Shown one piece after another: positions 43,530 through 54,159 of a stretch of 64,000 bases of DNA. The stretch is from an uncultured Albidovulum sp. (GTDB lineage Bacteria; Pseudomonadota; Alphaproteobacteria; Rhodobacterales; Rhodobacteraceae). Under the pieces are notes generated by a model. It did not search any database. It saw only the letters and a program-made list of their open reading frames with translations, and was not told the DNA's origin. The translations under genes were made by a program, and so were the position numbers. Position 1 is the stretch's first letter. Each line of letters starts with the position of its first letter. Where the stretch lies: the NCBI GenBank assembly GCA_913064775.1, contig CAJYAD010000013.1, positions 62,001 to 126,000 of the forward strand, in the 5' to 3' direction.

Positions 43530-45125
43530 TCAGGCCGCGTCGAAGATCAGCGGCCGCACCTGGTTGAATAGCCCGGTGTCGGTCAGCGCCTTCAGCACCG
43601 TCTGCGGCGGCGGCGCATCAAGGTACAGCAGCGCGATCGCATCCTTGCCCACCGAGGAACGACCAAGGGTGAAGTTGGCGATGTTCACCCCCGCCTCGCC
43701 CATCGTGCGGCCCAGCGTGCCGATGATCCCGGGCACGTCATTGTTGGTGGTATACAGCATATGCGTCCCCACCTCGGCGTCGATATTGATGCCCTTGATC
43801 TGGATGAAGCGCGGCTTGCCGTCCGAGAAACAGGTCCCCGCGATCGAGCGTTCGCGCTTCTCGGTCACCACGGTCACCTTGATATAGGCGTCGAACGCCC
43901 CCGATTTCACCTGATTGGTGGTCGAGATCTTCATCCCCCGTTCCTTGGCGACGATCGGGGCCGAGACCATGTTCACATCCGGGTTGGTCGCCTTCATGAT
44001 CCCCGCGATCACCGCGCAGTTCAGCGCCGCCAGGTTCATCTCGGCCACCGCGCCGTCATAAAGCACGTTCACCGCCTTGATCGGCTCGTCGGTCATCTGG
44101 CCGGTGAAGGTGCCCAGATGCTCGGCCAGCTTCAGCCACGGCCCCATGGTCGCGGCCTCTTCCGCGGTGACCGAGGGCATGTTCAGCGCGTTCTGCACCG
44201 CGCCGGTCAGCAGGTAATCCGACATCTGCTCGGCCACCTGGATCGCCACGTTCTCTTGCGCTTCGGTGGTTGCGGCGCCCAGATGCGGGGTGCAGACGAC
44301 GTTGGGCAGACCGAAAAGAACATTCTCGTTCGCCGGCTCTACCGCGAACACATCCAGCGCGGCGCCCGCCACCTGGCCCGATTTCAGCGCCTCGGCCAGC
44401 GCCTCTTCGTCGATCAGCCCGCCACGGGCGCAGTTGACGATGCGCACGCCTTTCTTGGTCTTGGCGATGTTCTCGCGCGACAGGATGTTGCGGGTCTTGT
44501 CGGTCAGCGGCACATGCAGGGTGATGAAATCGGCCCGCGCCAGCAGCTCATCCAGCTCCACCTTGGTCACGCCGATCTGCTTGGCGCGCTCCTCGCTCAG
44601 GAACGGGTCATAGGCGACCACCTTCATGTGCAGCCCCAGCGCCCGGTCGCAGACGATCGAGCCGATATTGCCCGCGCCGATTACGCCAAGCGTCTTGTTG
44701 AACAGCTCGACCCCCATGAAGCGCGACTTTTCCCACTTGCCGGCCTGGGTCGAGGCATTGGCCTCGGGGATCTGGCGGGCGACGGCGAACATCATCGCGA
44801 TGGCGTGCTCGGCGGTGGTGATCGAGTTGCCGAAGGGCGTGTTCATCACGATCACCCCCTTCTTCGAGGCCGAGGGGATGTCGACATTGTCGACCCCGAT
44901 GCCGGCACGGCCGATCACCTTCAGATTGGTGGCATTGGCCAGGATCTTGTCGGTCACCTTGGTGGCAGAGCGGATCGCAAGGCCGTCATACTGCCCGATT
45001 ACCTCGGCCAGCCTGTCCTTGTCCTTGCCGAGGGCGGGTTCGAAATCCACCTCGATGCCGCGATCGCGGAAGATCTGCACGGCGGTTTCGGAAAGCTTGT
45101 CGGAAACGAGTACCTTGGGGGCCAT
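43530..45125 (-). CDS. serA: D-3-phosphoglycerate dehydrogenase
   Basis: This 531-residue enzyme catalyses the first step of serine synthesis. It has the NAD-binding motif GVIGAGNIGSIVCDRA near residues 146-160, the catalytic RGGLIDEEAL and HLGAATTEAQ with active-site His, an intervening domain and a C-terminal ACT domain (NNDVPGIIGTLGRTMGEAG) that usually mediates serine feedback. AAAGGAG precedes the ATG. It follows serC in the same direction with 84 bp between. Confidence 0.96.
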   Translation of the reverse strand: MAPKVLVSDKLSETAVQIFRDRGIEVDFEPALGKDKDRLAEVIGQYDGLAIRSATKVTDKILANATNLKVIGRAGIGVDNVDIPSASKKGVIVMNTPFGNSITTAEHAIAMMFAVARQIPEANASTQAGKWEKSRFMGVELFNKTLGVIGAGNIGSIVCDRALGLHMKVVAYDPFLSEERAKQIGVTKVELDELLARADFITLHVPLTDKTRNILSRENIAKTKKGVRIVNCARGGLIDEEALAEALKSGQVAGAALDVFAVEPANENVLFGLPNVVCTPHLGAATTEAQENVAIQVAEQMSDYLLTGAVQNALNMPSVTAEEAATMGPWLKLAEHLGTFTGQMTDEPIKAVNVLYDGAVAEMNLAALNCAVIAGIMKATNPDVNMVSAPIVAKERGMKISTTNQVKSGAFDAYIKVTVVTEKRERSIAGTCFSDGKPRFIQIKGINIDAEVGTHMLYTTNNDVPGIIGTLGRTMGEAGVNIANFTLGRSSVGKDAIALLYLDAPPPQTVLKALTDTGLFNQVRPLIFDAA

Positions 45126-45209
45126 GTCAGGCTCCTTTCGTATGAAATTTGGGGGGGCGCCGCGCGCGGCCCTCCGCATCGGGGGCGGACGCGCGCGGCA
45201 GGGAAGGGA

Positions 45210-46364
<1,155 letters not shown>

Positions 46365-46387
46365 GATAGTATCCTTACAGATATTCG

Positions 46388-46405
46388 CCCCTCGTTGGGG
46401 AGGGG
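46388..46405 (-). promoter_or_regulatory. Hairpin in the serC leader
   Basis: CCCCTC and GAGGGG form a 6-bp stem with a 6-nt loop, ending 23 bp before the serC ATG. A conserved serC RNA motif is known in alphaproteobacterial serC leaders; I cannot confirm that this is one. Confidence 0.25.
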
Positions 46406-46440
46406 TGTCCCACCGCCGCTCTTACGCCCGGCCCGACACT

Positions 46441-46471
46441 GGCGCAAGAAGAATTATTGCGCTATTGCGCC
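46441..46471. promoter_or_regulatory. GCGCAA repeats in the divergent serC/serB promoter region
   Basis: GGCGCAA (46441) and TTGCGCC (46465) form an inverted pair, and ATTGCGC occurs twice in tandem at 46456 and 46464. The AT-rich spacing suggests a regulator site shared by serC and serB. No known regulator is identified. Confidence 0.3.
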
Positions 46472-46531
46472 GCTTGATCGCCCATATGCGACCCTGCCCG
46501 CCGCCCTGCTCATCGCCCCCCGGAGACCCCC

Positions 46532-47413
46532 ATGCAGATCGTCAGCCTTCTTGCCAATCCCGATCGCGCCGACCTGAGCCGCGAGGCCGTCGAGTCGCTG
46601 CGCAACGCCTGGGGCGGGGGGGCGGCGCGATGGCTTGACCCCGGGATCGCGGCGGAATTCGCGCTGGAGGCGGTGCCCGGGAACTTCCGCGACGTGTGGC
46701 GGGACCTGCAGGCGCTGGGCTTCGACCTGAACGTCCAGCCCGAAGAGGGGCGGCGCAGGAAGGTGCTGCTGGCGGATATGGATTCGACCATGATCGCCCA
46801 GGAATGCGTGGATGAACTGGCCGCCGAGGCCGGCGTCGGCCCCCGGGTGGCCGAGATCACCGCCCGCGCGATGAACGGCGAGCTGGATTTCGAGGGCGCG
46901 CTGCGTGAACGCGTGGCGCTGCTGGCCGGGCTGCCGGCCGAGGTGATCCACAAGGTCCTGGCCGAGCGCATCACCTTCACCCCCGGCGGGCGCAAGCTGA
47001 TCGGCACGATGAAGACCCAAGGCGGCTATACGGTGCTGGTGTCGGGCGGCTTCACCGCCTTCACCGAGGCCGTCGCCACCTATCTGGGTTTCGACGAGAA
47101 CCACGCCAATGTGCTGCTGGTCGAGGATGGCAAGCTGTCGGGCCGGGTGGCCGAGCCGATCCTTGGCCGCGCGGCCAAGGTGGCGGCGCTGGAAGACACC
47201 TGCGCCCGGCTTGGCGTGGCCGAGGATCAGGTGATCGCGGTGGGCGACGGGGCGAATGATCTGGGCATGCTGCACCGCGCCGGCTGCGGGGTGGCGCTGC
47301 ATGCCAAGCCCACCGTCGCCGCGCAATGCGAGATCCGGGTGAACCATGGCGATCTGACCGCGCTGCTGTACCTTCAGGGCTATTGCCGCGACGAGATCAT
47401 CGCAGCCCCCTGA
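46532..47413 (+). CDS. serB: Phosphoserine phosphatase
   Basis: This 293-residue HAD-family phosphatase performs the last step of serine synthesis. The nucleophile Asp82 lies in LADMDSTMI, followed by VLVSGGFTAFTE and the metal motif VGDGANDLGML. The N-terminal 75 residues form the ACT-like region seen in SerB. GGAG precedes the ATG. It is divergent from serC-serA, so the entire pathway is here. Confidence 0.95.
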   Translation: MQIVSLLANPDRADLSREAVESLRNAWGGGAARWLDPGIAAEFALEAVPGNFRDVWRDLQALGFDLNVQPEEGRRRKVLLADMDSTMIAQECVDELAAEAGVGPRVAEITARAMNGELDFEGALRERVALLAGLPAEVIHKVLAERITFTPGGRKLIGTMKTQGGYTVLVSGGFTAFTEAVATYLGFDENHANVLLVEDGKLSGRVAEPILGRAAKVAALEDTCARLGVAEDQVIAVGDGANDLGMLHRAGCGVALHAKPTVAAQCEIRVNHGDLTALLYLQGYCRDEIIAAP

Positions 47414-47420
47414 CCGGCGC

Positions 47421-48155
47421 CTAGCGTCGCTGCCCGCCGGCCGAAAAAAGCACATCGCCATGGCGAGGCACCCGGCGATAGGGGTGCGACACCAGCGCAA
47501 AGCCCAGCTTGCGGAAATGGGTGTCGACCTCTGAAAACTGCGCCCCGCCTTCATAGAACGGCTCGCGCGAGATTTCGCATTTGCAGAAAGCGAAGTCGCG
47601 CAAAGCGTCGCCCAGACCGCTCAGCACTGCCAATTCGTGCCCCTGAACGTCGATCACCAGCAGCGCCTTGCCGGCTGCGCGCGGGTCGATGCCGTGGCCT
47701 GCCATGATCTCGGGCAGGGTCTGGCTGCGCAATCGCACGACTTCGCCGGTCTCCTCGACCTGCGAGAAGCGTTGTCTGAACCGGTCTGTGGCACGGTAAA
47801 CCGAGGATGAGGCGCCGTCGCCGCTGAAGCGGTGGAATTCCATTTCGGCCCCCGGCGTCGACGAGGCAAGGCCCAGATGCGCGATATGGCGGCCGGGGCC
47901 CTGATGGGCGTCGAGCACGCTTTGCAGCGTGGTGAAAGTGTCGGGGTCGGCTTCGATCCACAGCACCGCTCGGGCGCCGAAGCTTTCATAAAGCGCGCGA
48001 TCCTCGGCATGGTGGGCGCCGACATGCACCACCAGATCGATCGGTCGCGCCCGCATGGCGATATGCTCGAACTTCGAACTGCGCAGGCGGCGGCGCAGCC
48101 CTGGCGGCAGCTTTCGCTTGATCGCGCGTTCGACGCCCTGAAGGAACTTGACCAC
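47421..48155 (-). CDS. FkbM family methyltransferase
   Basis: This 244-residue SAM-dependent O-methyltransferase has HVGAHHAEDRALYESFGA as motif I, WIEADP for ribose binding and LLVIDVQGHELAVLSG, typical of FkbM. The substrate, often a sugar or polyketide hydroxyl, is unknown. I chose GTG at 48155 because AAGGA lies 7 nt upstream; an in-frame ATG at 48203 lacks a site. It is convergent with serB (7 bp). Confidence 0.85.
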   Translation of the reverse strand: MVKFLQGVERAIKRKLPPGLRRRLRSSKFEHIAMRARPIDLVVHVGAHHAEDRALYESFGARAVLWIEADPDTFTTLQSVLDAHQGPGRHIAHLGLASSTPGAEMEFHRFSGDGASSSVYRATDRFRQRFSQVEETGEVVRLRSQTLPEIMAGHGIDPRAAGKALLVIDVQGHELAVLSGLGDALRDFAFCKCEISREPFYEGGAQFSEVDTHFRKLGFALVSHPYRRVPRHGDVLFSAGGQRR

Positions 48156-48232
48156 TGAACAATCCTTCCAAGTGCCGCCCCAAATCGGACGCGCCCTGAT
48201 CATAACATCAAGTGTTTGAAGGAGAAAGCGCC

Positions 48233-49228
48233 TCAGGCGAAACCCGGCGCTCTACGCAGCTCTCCGGTCTCGAAGCCGCGCCAGTTGCGCTCGGGCCCCA
48301 GGCGTTTCAGCGCCGCCGGATGGGCCGCGTCCAAAACGCCCAGCCGAATCAGCAGCGCGGTGACCGCGGCCTCGGCGGCGCGGGTGCCGCCGTCGACGAT
48401 CTTCAGCGCCACGCCCAGCCGCTGTTCGGGCAGAATCGCGACGAAGACCGCTTCGGCCCCGGTCTTGATCGTCACGCGGCCATCCATCGCGCGCATCAAT
48501 TCGGTGCAGGCCCGGCCTTCGCCAGCGACCATCTCGGGATGCGCGCGCATCGCGTCGCGCAGCCGCACCGCCGCCGCCGCCCGCGCGCCGGCCTTGCCGT
48601 CGGCGCCGGCGCCGGCGAAATAGGCCATTGCCCGGCCCAGCCCGGTGACCGAGGTGGCGAAATTCGGGGCTGAGCAACCGTCGATCCCGTAGCCGGGGCT
48701 GGTCTCGCCGGTGACCTCCTCGAAGGCCTCGCGCACCGCCTGCTGCACCGGGTGGGCGGGGTCGACATATTCAGGCCCCGCACCCAGATGCTTGGTCAGC
48801 GTGAGGAACCCCGCGTGCTTGCCCGAGCAATTGTTGTGGATCTGACAGGGGCTGGTGTCAGAGCACATCAACCCCTTCATCGCCGGTTTGTCTTGCGGCA
48901 TGTGCGAGCCGCAGCGCAGATCGGGTTCGGCCAGGCCGATCGCGTCCAGCCAGTCGCGCACCGTGTCGGTATGGATCGCCGCGCCCGAATGGCTGGCGCA
49001 GGCCAGCGCCAAACGGCGCGGTTCCAGCCCCGCGGCATCGGCGGCGCCGCTTTCCACCAGCGGCAGTGCCTGCAGCATCTTGCAGGATGAGCGCGGATAG
49101 ATCAGCGCCTGCGGATCGCCCCAGGCCTCGACGATGGCGCCCCCGGCGTCGCAGATCACGGCATGGCCCAGATGGGCGCTCTCGCGCCGTCCGCCACGCC
49201 ACAATTCGATCATCGGTGCCGCTTCCAT
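48233..49228 (-). CDS. L-asparaginase II family (thermolabile type)
   Basis: This 331-residue protein matches the Rhizobium etli-type asparaginase family, which is unrelated to the E. coli enzymes. It has ALIYPRSSCKMLQALPL, ASHSGAAIHTDTVRDWL, NNCSGKHAGFL and the late KTGAEAVFVA. It should hydrolyse asparagine to aspartate and ammonia in the cytoplasm. The ATG at 49228 follows GAGGA. It is divergent from the IalB-like gene. Confidence 0.88.
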   Translation of the reverse strand: MEAAPMIELWRGGRRESAHLGHAVICDAGGAIVEAWGDPQALIYPRSSCKMLQALPLVESGAADAAGLEPRRLALACASHSGAAIHTDTVRDWLDAIGLAEPDLRCGSHMPQDKPAMKGLMCSDTSPCQIHNNCSGKHAGFLTLTKHLGAGPEYVDPAHPVQQAVREAFEEVTGETSPGYGIDGCSAPNFATSVTGLGRAMAYFAGAGADGKAGARAAAAVRLRDAMRAHPEMVAGEGRACTELMRAMDGRVTIKTGAEAVFVAILPEQRLGVALKIVDGGTRAAEAAVTALLIRLGVLDAAHPAALKRLGPERNWRGFETGELRRAPGFA

Positions 49229-49397
49229 TCCGCGTCCTCTCAATCATGCGCGATTTCTTGCCATCGGCCTTTGAAAGCGCGCGCGTTTCAAGCTAACACG
49301 GGGATATCGAGTTGAGTTGGCGCCCGCCACTGGAAAAGGTACGATCCACGTACCGGCGGCGGGGCGAGGCATGGATAGAATAGGGACAGGGACCGAG

Positions 49398-49934
49398 ATG
49401 ACACTCACCAAAGCGCGCGTCCTGATTGGCGCGCTCGCGGCAGTGGCGATGTTCGCGCCGGCAACCGGGGCTTTCGCCCAGGACACCAATAATCGCGTCG
49501 CCGTGAAGACCGACTGGAGCGTGTTCACCGAAGGCAATCCCAAGGAATGCTGGGGCGTTTCCAGTCCGAAATCCTCGCGGATTACGCAGGATGGCAAGCC
49601 GGTGAAGGCGCAGCGCGGCGATATTCTTCTGTTCGTCACCTACCGCCCCGGGCATGACGGCAAGGGCGAGGTCTCGTTCACCGGCGGCTACCCCTTCGCC
49701 AAGGATTCCACCGCCGAGATGAAGGTCGGCAACGACAGCTTCACCATGATCACCGATGGCGAATGGGCCTGGCCCAAGTCGCCCGACGACGACTCGAAGG
49801 TGATCGCGGCGATGAAGCAGGGCGCCGATGCGGTGCTTACGGCCCACAGCGCGCGCGGGAAACAGACGCAAGACAGCTTCTCGCTGTCGGGCTTCACCGC
49901 CGCCGCCGAGGATGCCGCGACCCGCTGCAAGTAA
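49398..49934 (+). CDS. Invasion-associated locus B (IalB) family periplasmic protein
   Basis: This 178-residue secreted protein has a signal peptide (MTLTKARVLIGALAAVAMFA, cleavage after GAFA near residue 27) and the family pattern of CWGVSSP early and a terminal AATRCK cysteine, which may pair. IalB proteins are widespread in non-pathogenic Alphaproteobacteria and their role is unclear. GGGA precedes the ATG. Confidence 0.85.
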   Translation: MTLTKARVLIGALAAVAMFAPATGAFAQDTNNRVAVKTDWSVFTEGNPKECWGVSSPKSSRITQDGKPVKAQRGDILLFVTYRPGHDGKGEVSFTGGYPFAKDSTAEMKVGNDSFTMITDGEWAWPKSPDDDSKVIAAMKQGADAVLTAHSARGKQTQDSFSLSGFTAAAEDAATRCK

Positions 49935-50102
49935 GGCGCAGCCCAAGGCTATGCCCCGTTGCGGCCATGCTACGACCCGGTGCGCGCTGGTCCGGCGCGC
50001 GCCCGTCTTTGGGCCGTGGCGGGCGGCATCCACCATCTTGCCTGTTCCAAAACCGCGCCCCATGTCCTATATGAGCGACTTTCCAACGCCCGGACCCGCG
50101 CC

Positions 50103-51302
50103 ATGACCCCCGAGATGACCCCAGAGACGCCGCACGCGCCGATCACCCAGGATGTCGTCACGATCCCCCGCAAACTGCCCGAGGGCGGACGGGTGAACCT
50201 TGTCGGCCTGACCCGCGACCAGTTGCACGACGCGCTGATCGCCGCCGGCACGCCCGAGCGGCAGGCGAAGATGCGGGTCGGCCAGATCTGGCAGTGGATC
50301 TACCACTGGGGCCTGCGCGACTTTGCCGTGATGACCAATCTGGCGAAAGACTACCGTGCGTTGCTGGCCGAGAATTTCGTGATCGAGATCCCCGAACTGG
50401 TCAGCCGCCAGATCAGCGACGACGGCACCCGCAAATATCTGGTGCGCATCGCCGGCGGGCATGAGGTCGAAACCGTCTACATTCCCGAAGAGGGGCGCGG
50501 GACGCTTTGCATCTCGTCCCAGGTGGGCTGCACGCTGACCTGTTCATTCTGCCACACCGGTACGCAGAAGCTGGTGCGCAACCTGACGGCGGGCGAGATC
50601 GCGGGGCAGGTGATGCTGGCGCGTGACGATCTGGGCGAATGGCCGGTGCAGGGCCAGCCCAAGGACGAGACCCGGCTGATCTCGAACGTCGTGCTGATGG
50701 GCATGGGCGAGCCGCTATACAATTTCGACGCCGTGCGCGACGCGATGAAGGTGGTGATGGACAACGAGGGGCTCAGCCTGTCTCGCCGCCGGATCACGCT
50801 GTCGACCTCGGGCGTGGTGCCCGAGATCGCGCGCGCGGCAGAAGAGATCGGCTGCCTCCTGGCGGTCAGCTTCCACGCCACGACGGACGCGGTGCGCGAC
50901 AAGCTGGTGCCGATCAACAAGCGCTGGAACATCGAGACCCTGCTGAACACGCTGCGCGAGTACCCGCGGCTGTCGAACTCCGAGCGGATCACGTTTGAAT
51001 ATGTGATGCTCAAGGATGTGAACGACAGCGACGAGGACGCCCGCCGGCTGGTGAAGCTGATTGCCGGCATCCCGGCCAAGATCAACCTGATCCCGTTCAA
51101 CGAATGGCCCGGCGCGCCCTACCAGCGCTCGGACTGGGAGCGCATCGAGACCTTCGCCGACATCATTCACAAGGCAGGCTATGCTTCGCCGATCCGCACG
51201 CCGCGGGGCGAGGACATCATGGCCGCCTGCGGTCAGCTGAAATCGGCGACCGAGCGGGCGCGGAAATCACGGGCCCAGATCGCGGCCGAAGCCGGTCTCT
51301 GA
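50103..51302 (+). CDS. rlmN: Dual-specificity 23S rRNA A2503 / tRNA A37 C2-methyltransferase
   Basis: This 399-residue radical-SAM enzyme methylates C2 of A2503 in 23S rRNA and A37 in some tRNAs. The [4Fe-4S] cysteines are 143, 147 and 150 (CTLTCSFC), and Cys376 in MAACGQLK is placed as the methyl-carrying residue. [10 protein letters not shown] and STSGVVPEI are typical. The ATG at 50103 gives the usual length. It ends at a strong terminator. Confidence 0.95.
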   Translation: MTPEMTPETPHAPITQDVVTIPRKLPEGGRVNLVGLTRDQLHDALIAAGTPERQAKMRVGQIWQWIYHWGLRDFAVMTNLAKDYRALLAENFVIEIPELVSRQISDDGTRKYLVRIAGGHEVETVYIPEEGRGTLCISSQVGCTLTCSFCHTGTQKLVRNLTAGEIAGQVMLARDDLGEWPVQGQPKDETRLISNVVLMGMGEPLYNFDAVRDAMKVVMDNEGLSLSRRRITLSTSGVVPEIARAAEEIGCLLAVSFHATTDAVRDKLVPINKRWNIETLLNTLREYPRLSNSERITFEYVMLKDVNDSDEDARRLVKLIAGIPAKINLIPFNEWPGAPYQRSDWERIETFADIIHKAGYASPIRTPRGEDIMAACGQLKSATERARKSRAQIAAEAGL

Positions 51303-51342
51303 CCCGGCCTTTGCGCCTTCGGCGCCCTGGGTCGCATCAATT

Positions 51343-51379
51343 CGGGGCAGGATGTGATCCCGCCCCGGCTTTTTCTTTC
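51343..51379 (+). terminator. Intrinsic terminator of rlmN
   Basis: CGGGGC-A-GGAT pairs with ATCC-C-GCCCCG (51343-51353 with 51357-51367, one mismatch, 3-nt loop) and is followed by a long T-rich tail. It lies 40 bp after the rlmN stop. Confidence 0.88.
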
Positions 51380-51402
51380 AAGGCAGCGCGCACCGCGCCG
51401 CG

Positions 51403-51558
51403 TCAGTGTCGGACCGGGGCCGGCGCATTGCGGCAATACAGCCAGACAACCGGCTGCTGGCCCTGCGGTGGCAGCGCGGGGCGGAACCGCGGACGCGGAC
51501 GGCGCGGTCGCGGCGGAGGTGAAGGCCAGGGCGCGTAGTAGGTATTCGCGAAAGGCAT
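51403..51558 (-). CDS. Possible small Pro/Arg-rich protein
   Basis: A 51-codon frame opens MPFANTYYAPWPSPPPRPRR and ends QPVVWLYCRNAPAPVRH. The clustered Tyr, Trp and Pro residues look non-random, but there is no clear ribosome-binding site and GC bias is moderate. No family is recognised. Confidence 0.25.
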   Translation of the reverse strand: MPFANTYYAPWPSPPPRPRRPRPRFRPALPPQGQQPVVWLYCRNAPAPVRH

Positions 51559-51678
51559 GAATGGGTCGCTCTAGATGGGGTTGTTGTGCAAGCCTTTCAC
51601 CACCAGATCGTGACCTTTCTCGGGCGGGCCTCGCGCCTTTCCGTGGCAATCGTTCCAGGCTCTTGCTAATCCGGGTAT

Positions 51679-52887
51679 ATGAGTGCGCCCATCGCCTTGC
51701 CGAACTCCGCCGCGCGGCGGCTATTCCTGCAGCGTCACGGCCTGGCCGAGGCGCCGGCGGGCCCCGCGCACGGCGCCGACTTGCTGGCGCTGATCGACCG
51801 TCTGGGCTTTGTCCAGGTCGACAGCATCAACACGGTGGCGCGGGCCCATGACCTGATTCTGTTCTCGCGCCGCCCGGCCTACCGGCCCGCCGCGCTGCAG
51901 CGGCTGCTGGAACGCGACCGGACGTTGTTCGAACACTGGACCCACGATGCCGCGATCATCCCGGCGCCATTCTACCCCCATTGGCAGCTTCGCTTCCACC
52001 GTGACCGCGACCGTCTGGCCGAGCGCTGGCGGCGCTGGCAAAGGACTGGATTCGAGGCGAAATTCGACGAGATCCTCGACCGGGTGGCGCAACATGGCCC
52101 GGTCTCCTCGGCCGAGGTCGGCGCGGATGAGGCCCGTGGCTCGGGCGGTTGGTGGGACTGGCATCCCTCAAAGACCGCGCTCGAATATCTGTGGCGGACC
52201 GGCAAGCTCTCGGTCACCCGGCGCGAGGGGTTTCGCAAGGTCTACGATCTGACCGAACGGGTGCTGCACCCCGACCATTGCACCCCGGTCCCGCCGCAGG
52301 CGGACACGATCGACTGGGCCTGCAACGCGGCGCTCGACCGGCTGGGTTTCGCCACCTCGGGCGAGATCGCGGCCTTCTTTGCCACCGTCACCCCGGCCGA
52401 GGCCCGCGCCTGGTGCGCCGCGGCCCTTGCCCGCGGCGATCTGGCCGAGGTCGCGGTTGAGGGCGCCGACGGCACCCCGCGCCGCGCCTTCGCCCGCCCC
52501 GACGTGCTGGACGCCGCCGCCGCCGCGCCCGCCCCGCCGGGCCGCATCCGCATCCTCAGCCCCTTCGATCCCGTCCTGCGCGACCGCGCCCGGGCCGAGC
52601 GGCTGTTCGGCTTCGCCTACCGCATCGAGGTCTTCGTGCCGGAGGCAAAGCGCCGCTACGGCTATTACGTCTTCCCGGTGCTAGAGGGCGATCGTCTGAT
52701 CGGCCGCATCGACATGAAGGCCTGGCGTGACAAGGCGGTGCTGCGCGTCCGCGCCTTCTGGCCCGAGGCCGGCGTCACCATGGGCAAGGGCCGGCGCGCC
52801 AGGCTAGAGGCCGAACTCGATCGCGTGGCGCGGTTTGCGGGTTGCGAGCGGGTCGCCTTCGATCCGGACTGGCTGCGCACCGGATAG
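51679..52887 (+). CDS. YcaQ/AlkX-like DNA glycosylase (winged-helix family)
   Basis: This 402-residue protein belongs to the HTH_42 family that includes E. coli YcaQ, which unhooks DNA interstrand crosslinks. The catalytic QxD motif is visible as Q46-V47-D48 in GFVQVDSINTVARAHD. Other landmarks are WTHDAAIIP, TALEYLWRTGKLSV and the C-terminal LSPFDPVLRDR and YYVFPVLEGDRLIGRID. Its first ATG lies after a terminator-bounded gap, so it has its own promoter. Confidence 0.88.
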   Translation: MSAPIALPNSAARRLFLQRHGLAEAPAGPAHGADLLALIDRLGFVQVDSINTVARAHDLILFSRRPAYRPAALQRLLERDRTLFEHWTHDAAIIPAPFYPHWQLRFHRDRDRLAERWRRWQRTGFEAKFDEILDRVAQHGPVSSAEVGADEARGSGGWWDWHPSKTALEYLWRTGKLSVTRREGFRKVYDLTERVLHPDHCTPVPPQADTIDWACNAALDRLGFATSGEIAAFFATVTPAEARAWCAAALARGDLAEVAVEGADGTPRRAFARPDVLDAAAAAPAPPGRIRILSPFDPVLRDRARAERLFGFAYRIEVFVPEAKRRYGYYVFPVLEGDRLIGRIDMKAWRDKAVLRVRAFWPEAGVTMGKGRRARLEAELDRVARFAGCERVAFDPDWLRTG

Positions 52888-52927
52888 GCCGCAGGCGGGG
52901 GGCTGTCAGCCCCCCTGCACCCCCCGA

Positions 52928-52990
52928 GAGTACTTGGGCCGAGATGAAGGAGAAGAAGGGCTCCTCATCTTCATCTTGGCCCAAATACTC
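52928..52990. repeat. Dispersed intergenic repeat, copy F (full hairpin)
   Basis: Two 22-nt arms (52928-52949 and 52969-52990) pair at 20 of 22 positions, and both mismatches would be G-U pairs in RNA. Each arm holds the ACTTGGGCC / GGCCCAAATA core. A GC-rich hairpin precedes it. It lies between convergent genes and could terminate both. Confidence 0.78.
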
Positions 52991-53008
52991 GCGCCGCAGG
53001 CTCGCGCG

Positions 53009-54058
53009 TCAGCGCGACCGGATCATCCCCATGAGGTCGAGCGTCCGCGACAGGATCGGGGCGGCGATCGCATCGGCCCGTTCCGCCCCGGCGCCGAGGA
53101 TGCGGTCAATCTCGGCCGGGTCGGCCATCAGCCGGGCCATCTCGGCCGAGATCGGCGCGATCTTCGCCACCGCAAGCTCCGCCAGCGCCGGCTTGAAGGC
53201 GCCAAAGCCCTGGCCGCCATGGGTGCGCAGCACCTCGTCCACGCTCTCACCCGAAAGGGCGGCGAAGATGTTCACCAAGTTGCGGGCCTCGGCGCGGTCC
53301 TTCAGCCCCTCGGCCTCTGACGGCAGCGGCTCGGGGTCGGTGCGGGCCTTGCGGAACTTTTGCGCGATCGCGTCGGCATCGTCGGTCAGGTTGATCCGGC
53401 TCATGTCCGACGGGTCGGATTTCGACATCTTCTTGGTGCCGTCGCGCAGGCTCATCACTCGGGTCGCCGTGCCCTCGATCACCGGCTCGGGGATCGGGAA
53501 GAAATCGACCTTGTAGTCATGGTTGAACTTCGCCGCGATGTCGCGGGTCAGCTCGACATGTTGTTTCTGGTCGTCGCCCACCGGCACCTGGGTCGCGTGA
53601 TAAAGCAGGATGTCCGCCGCCATCAGCGAGGGATAGGCGTACAGCCCGAGCGAGGAATTCTCGGCGTTCTTGCCCGCCGTCTTGTCCTTGAACTGGGTCA
53701 TGCGGTTCATCCAGCCCAGCCGCGCGACGCAGTTGAACAGCCACGCCAGTTCCGCATGACCCGAGACCTGGGATTGGTTGAACAGGATCGAGCGCGCCGG
53801 ATCGACGCCGGAGGCGATGAAGGCGGCGGCGGCCTCGCGGGTCTGGTGGCGCAGCTTTTCGGGATCCTGCCAGACGGTGATCGCATGCAGATCGACGAGG
53901 CAATAGATCGTCTCGATCCCCTCGTCCTGCTTCTCGGCAAAGCGTTTCAGAGCGCCGAGATAGTTGCCCAGCGTCAGCCCGCCCGAGGGCTGGATGCCAG
54001 AAAACACCCGGGGCGTGAACCGGCTCTCGACGCGAGGCGTTTGGACCGCATCCGTCAT
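53009..54058 (-). CDS. trpS: Tryptophanyl-tRNA synthetase
   Basis: This 349-residue class I synthetase charges tRNA-Trp. It has [20 protein letters not shown] with the HIGH-like motif TLGNYLG and the KMSKS loop in [12 protein letters not shown]. Length matches bacterial TrpS. The ATG at 54058 follows GGAG. It is divergent from the rhomboid-fold gene, with 101 bp between. Confidence 0.95.
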   Translation of the reverse strand: MTDAVQTPRVESRFTPRVFSGIQPSGGLTLGNYLGALKRFAEKQDEGIETIYCLVDLHAITVWQDPEKLRHQTREAAAAFIASGVDPARSILFNQSQVSGHAELAWLFNCVARLGWMNRMTQFKDKTAGKNAENSSLGLYAYPSLMAADILLYHATQVPVGDDQKQHVELTRDIAAKFNHDYKVDFFPIPEPVIEGTATRVMSLRDGTKKMSKSDPSDMSRINLTDDADAIAQKFRKARTDPEPLPSEAEGLKDRAEARNLVNIFAALSGESVDEVLRTHGGQGFGAFKPALAELAVAKIAPISAEMARLMADPAEIDRILGAGAERADAIAAPILSRTLDLMGMIRSR

Positions 54059-54159
54059 TCGTGCTACTCCGTCTGGAAATCTGCGCCGCCTTCGCATATC
54101 TGCGGGGCGATCAGGCGTCAACAGACCCCGGCGTGACCGGGGCGCGAGCAGGACACAGC

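Larger units (their letters stand above)
51303..51678. other. Intergenic region between rlmN and the YcaQ-type gene
   Basis: These 376 bp hold the rlmN terminator (51343-51379) and a possible small minus-strand frame (51403-51558). The remaining 120 bp should contain the promoter of the next gene; no other structure is evident. Confidence 0.5.
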
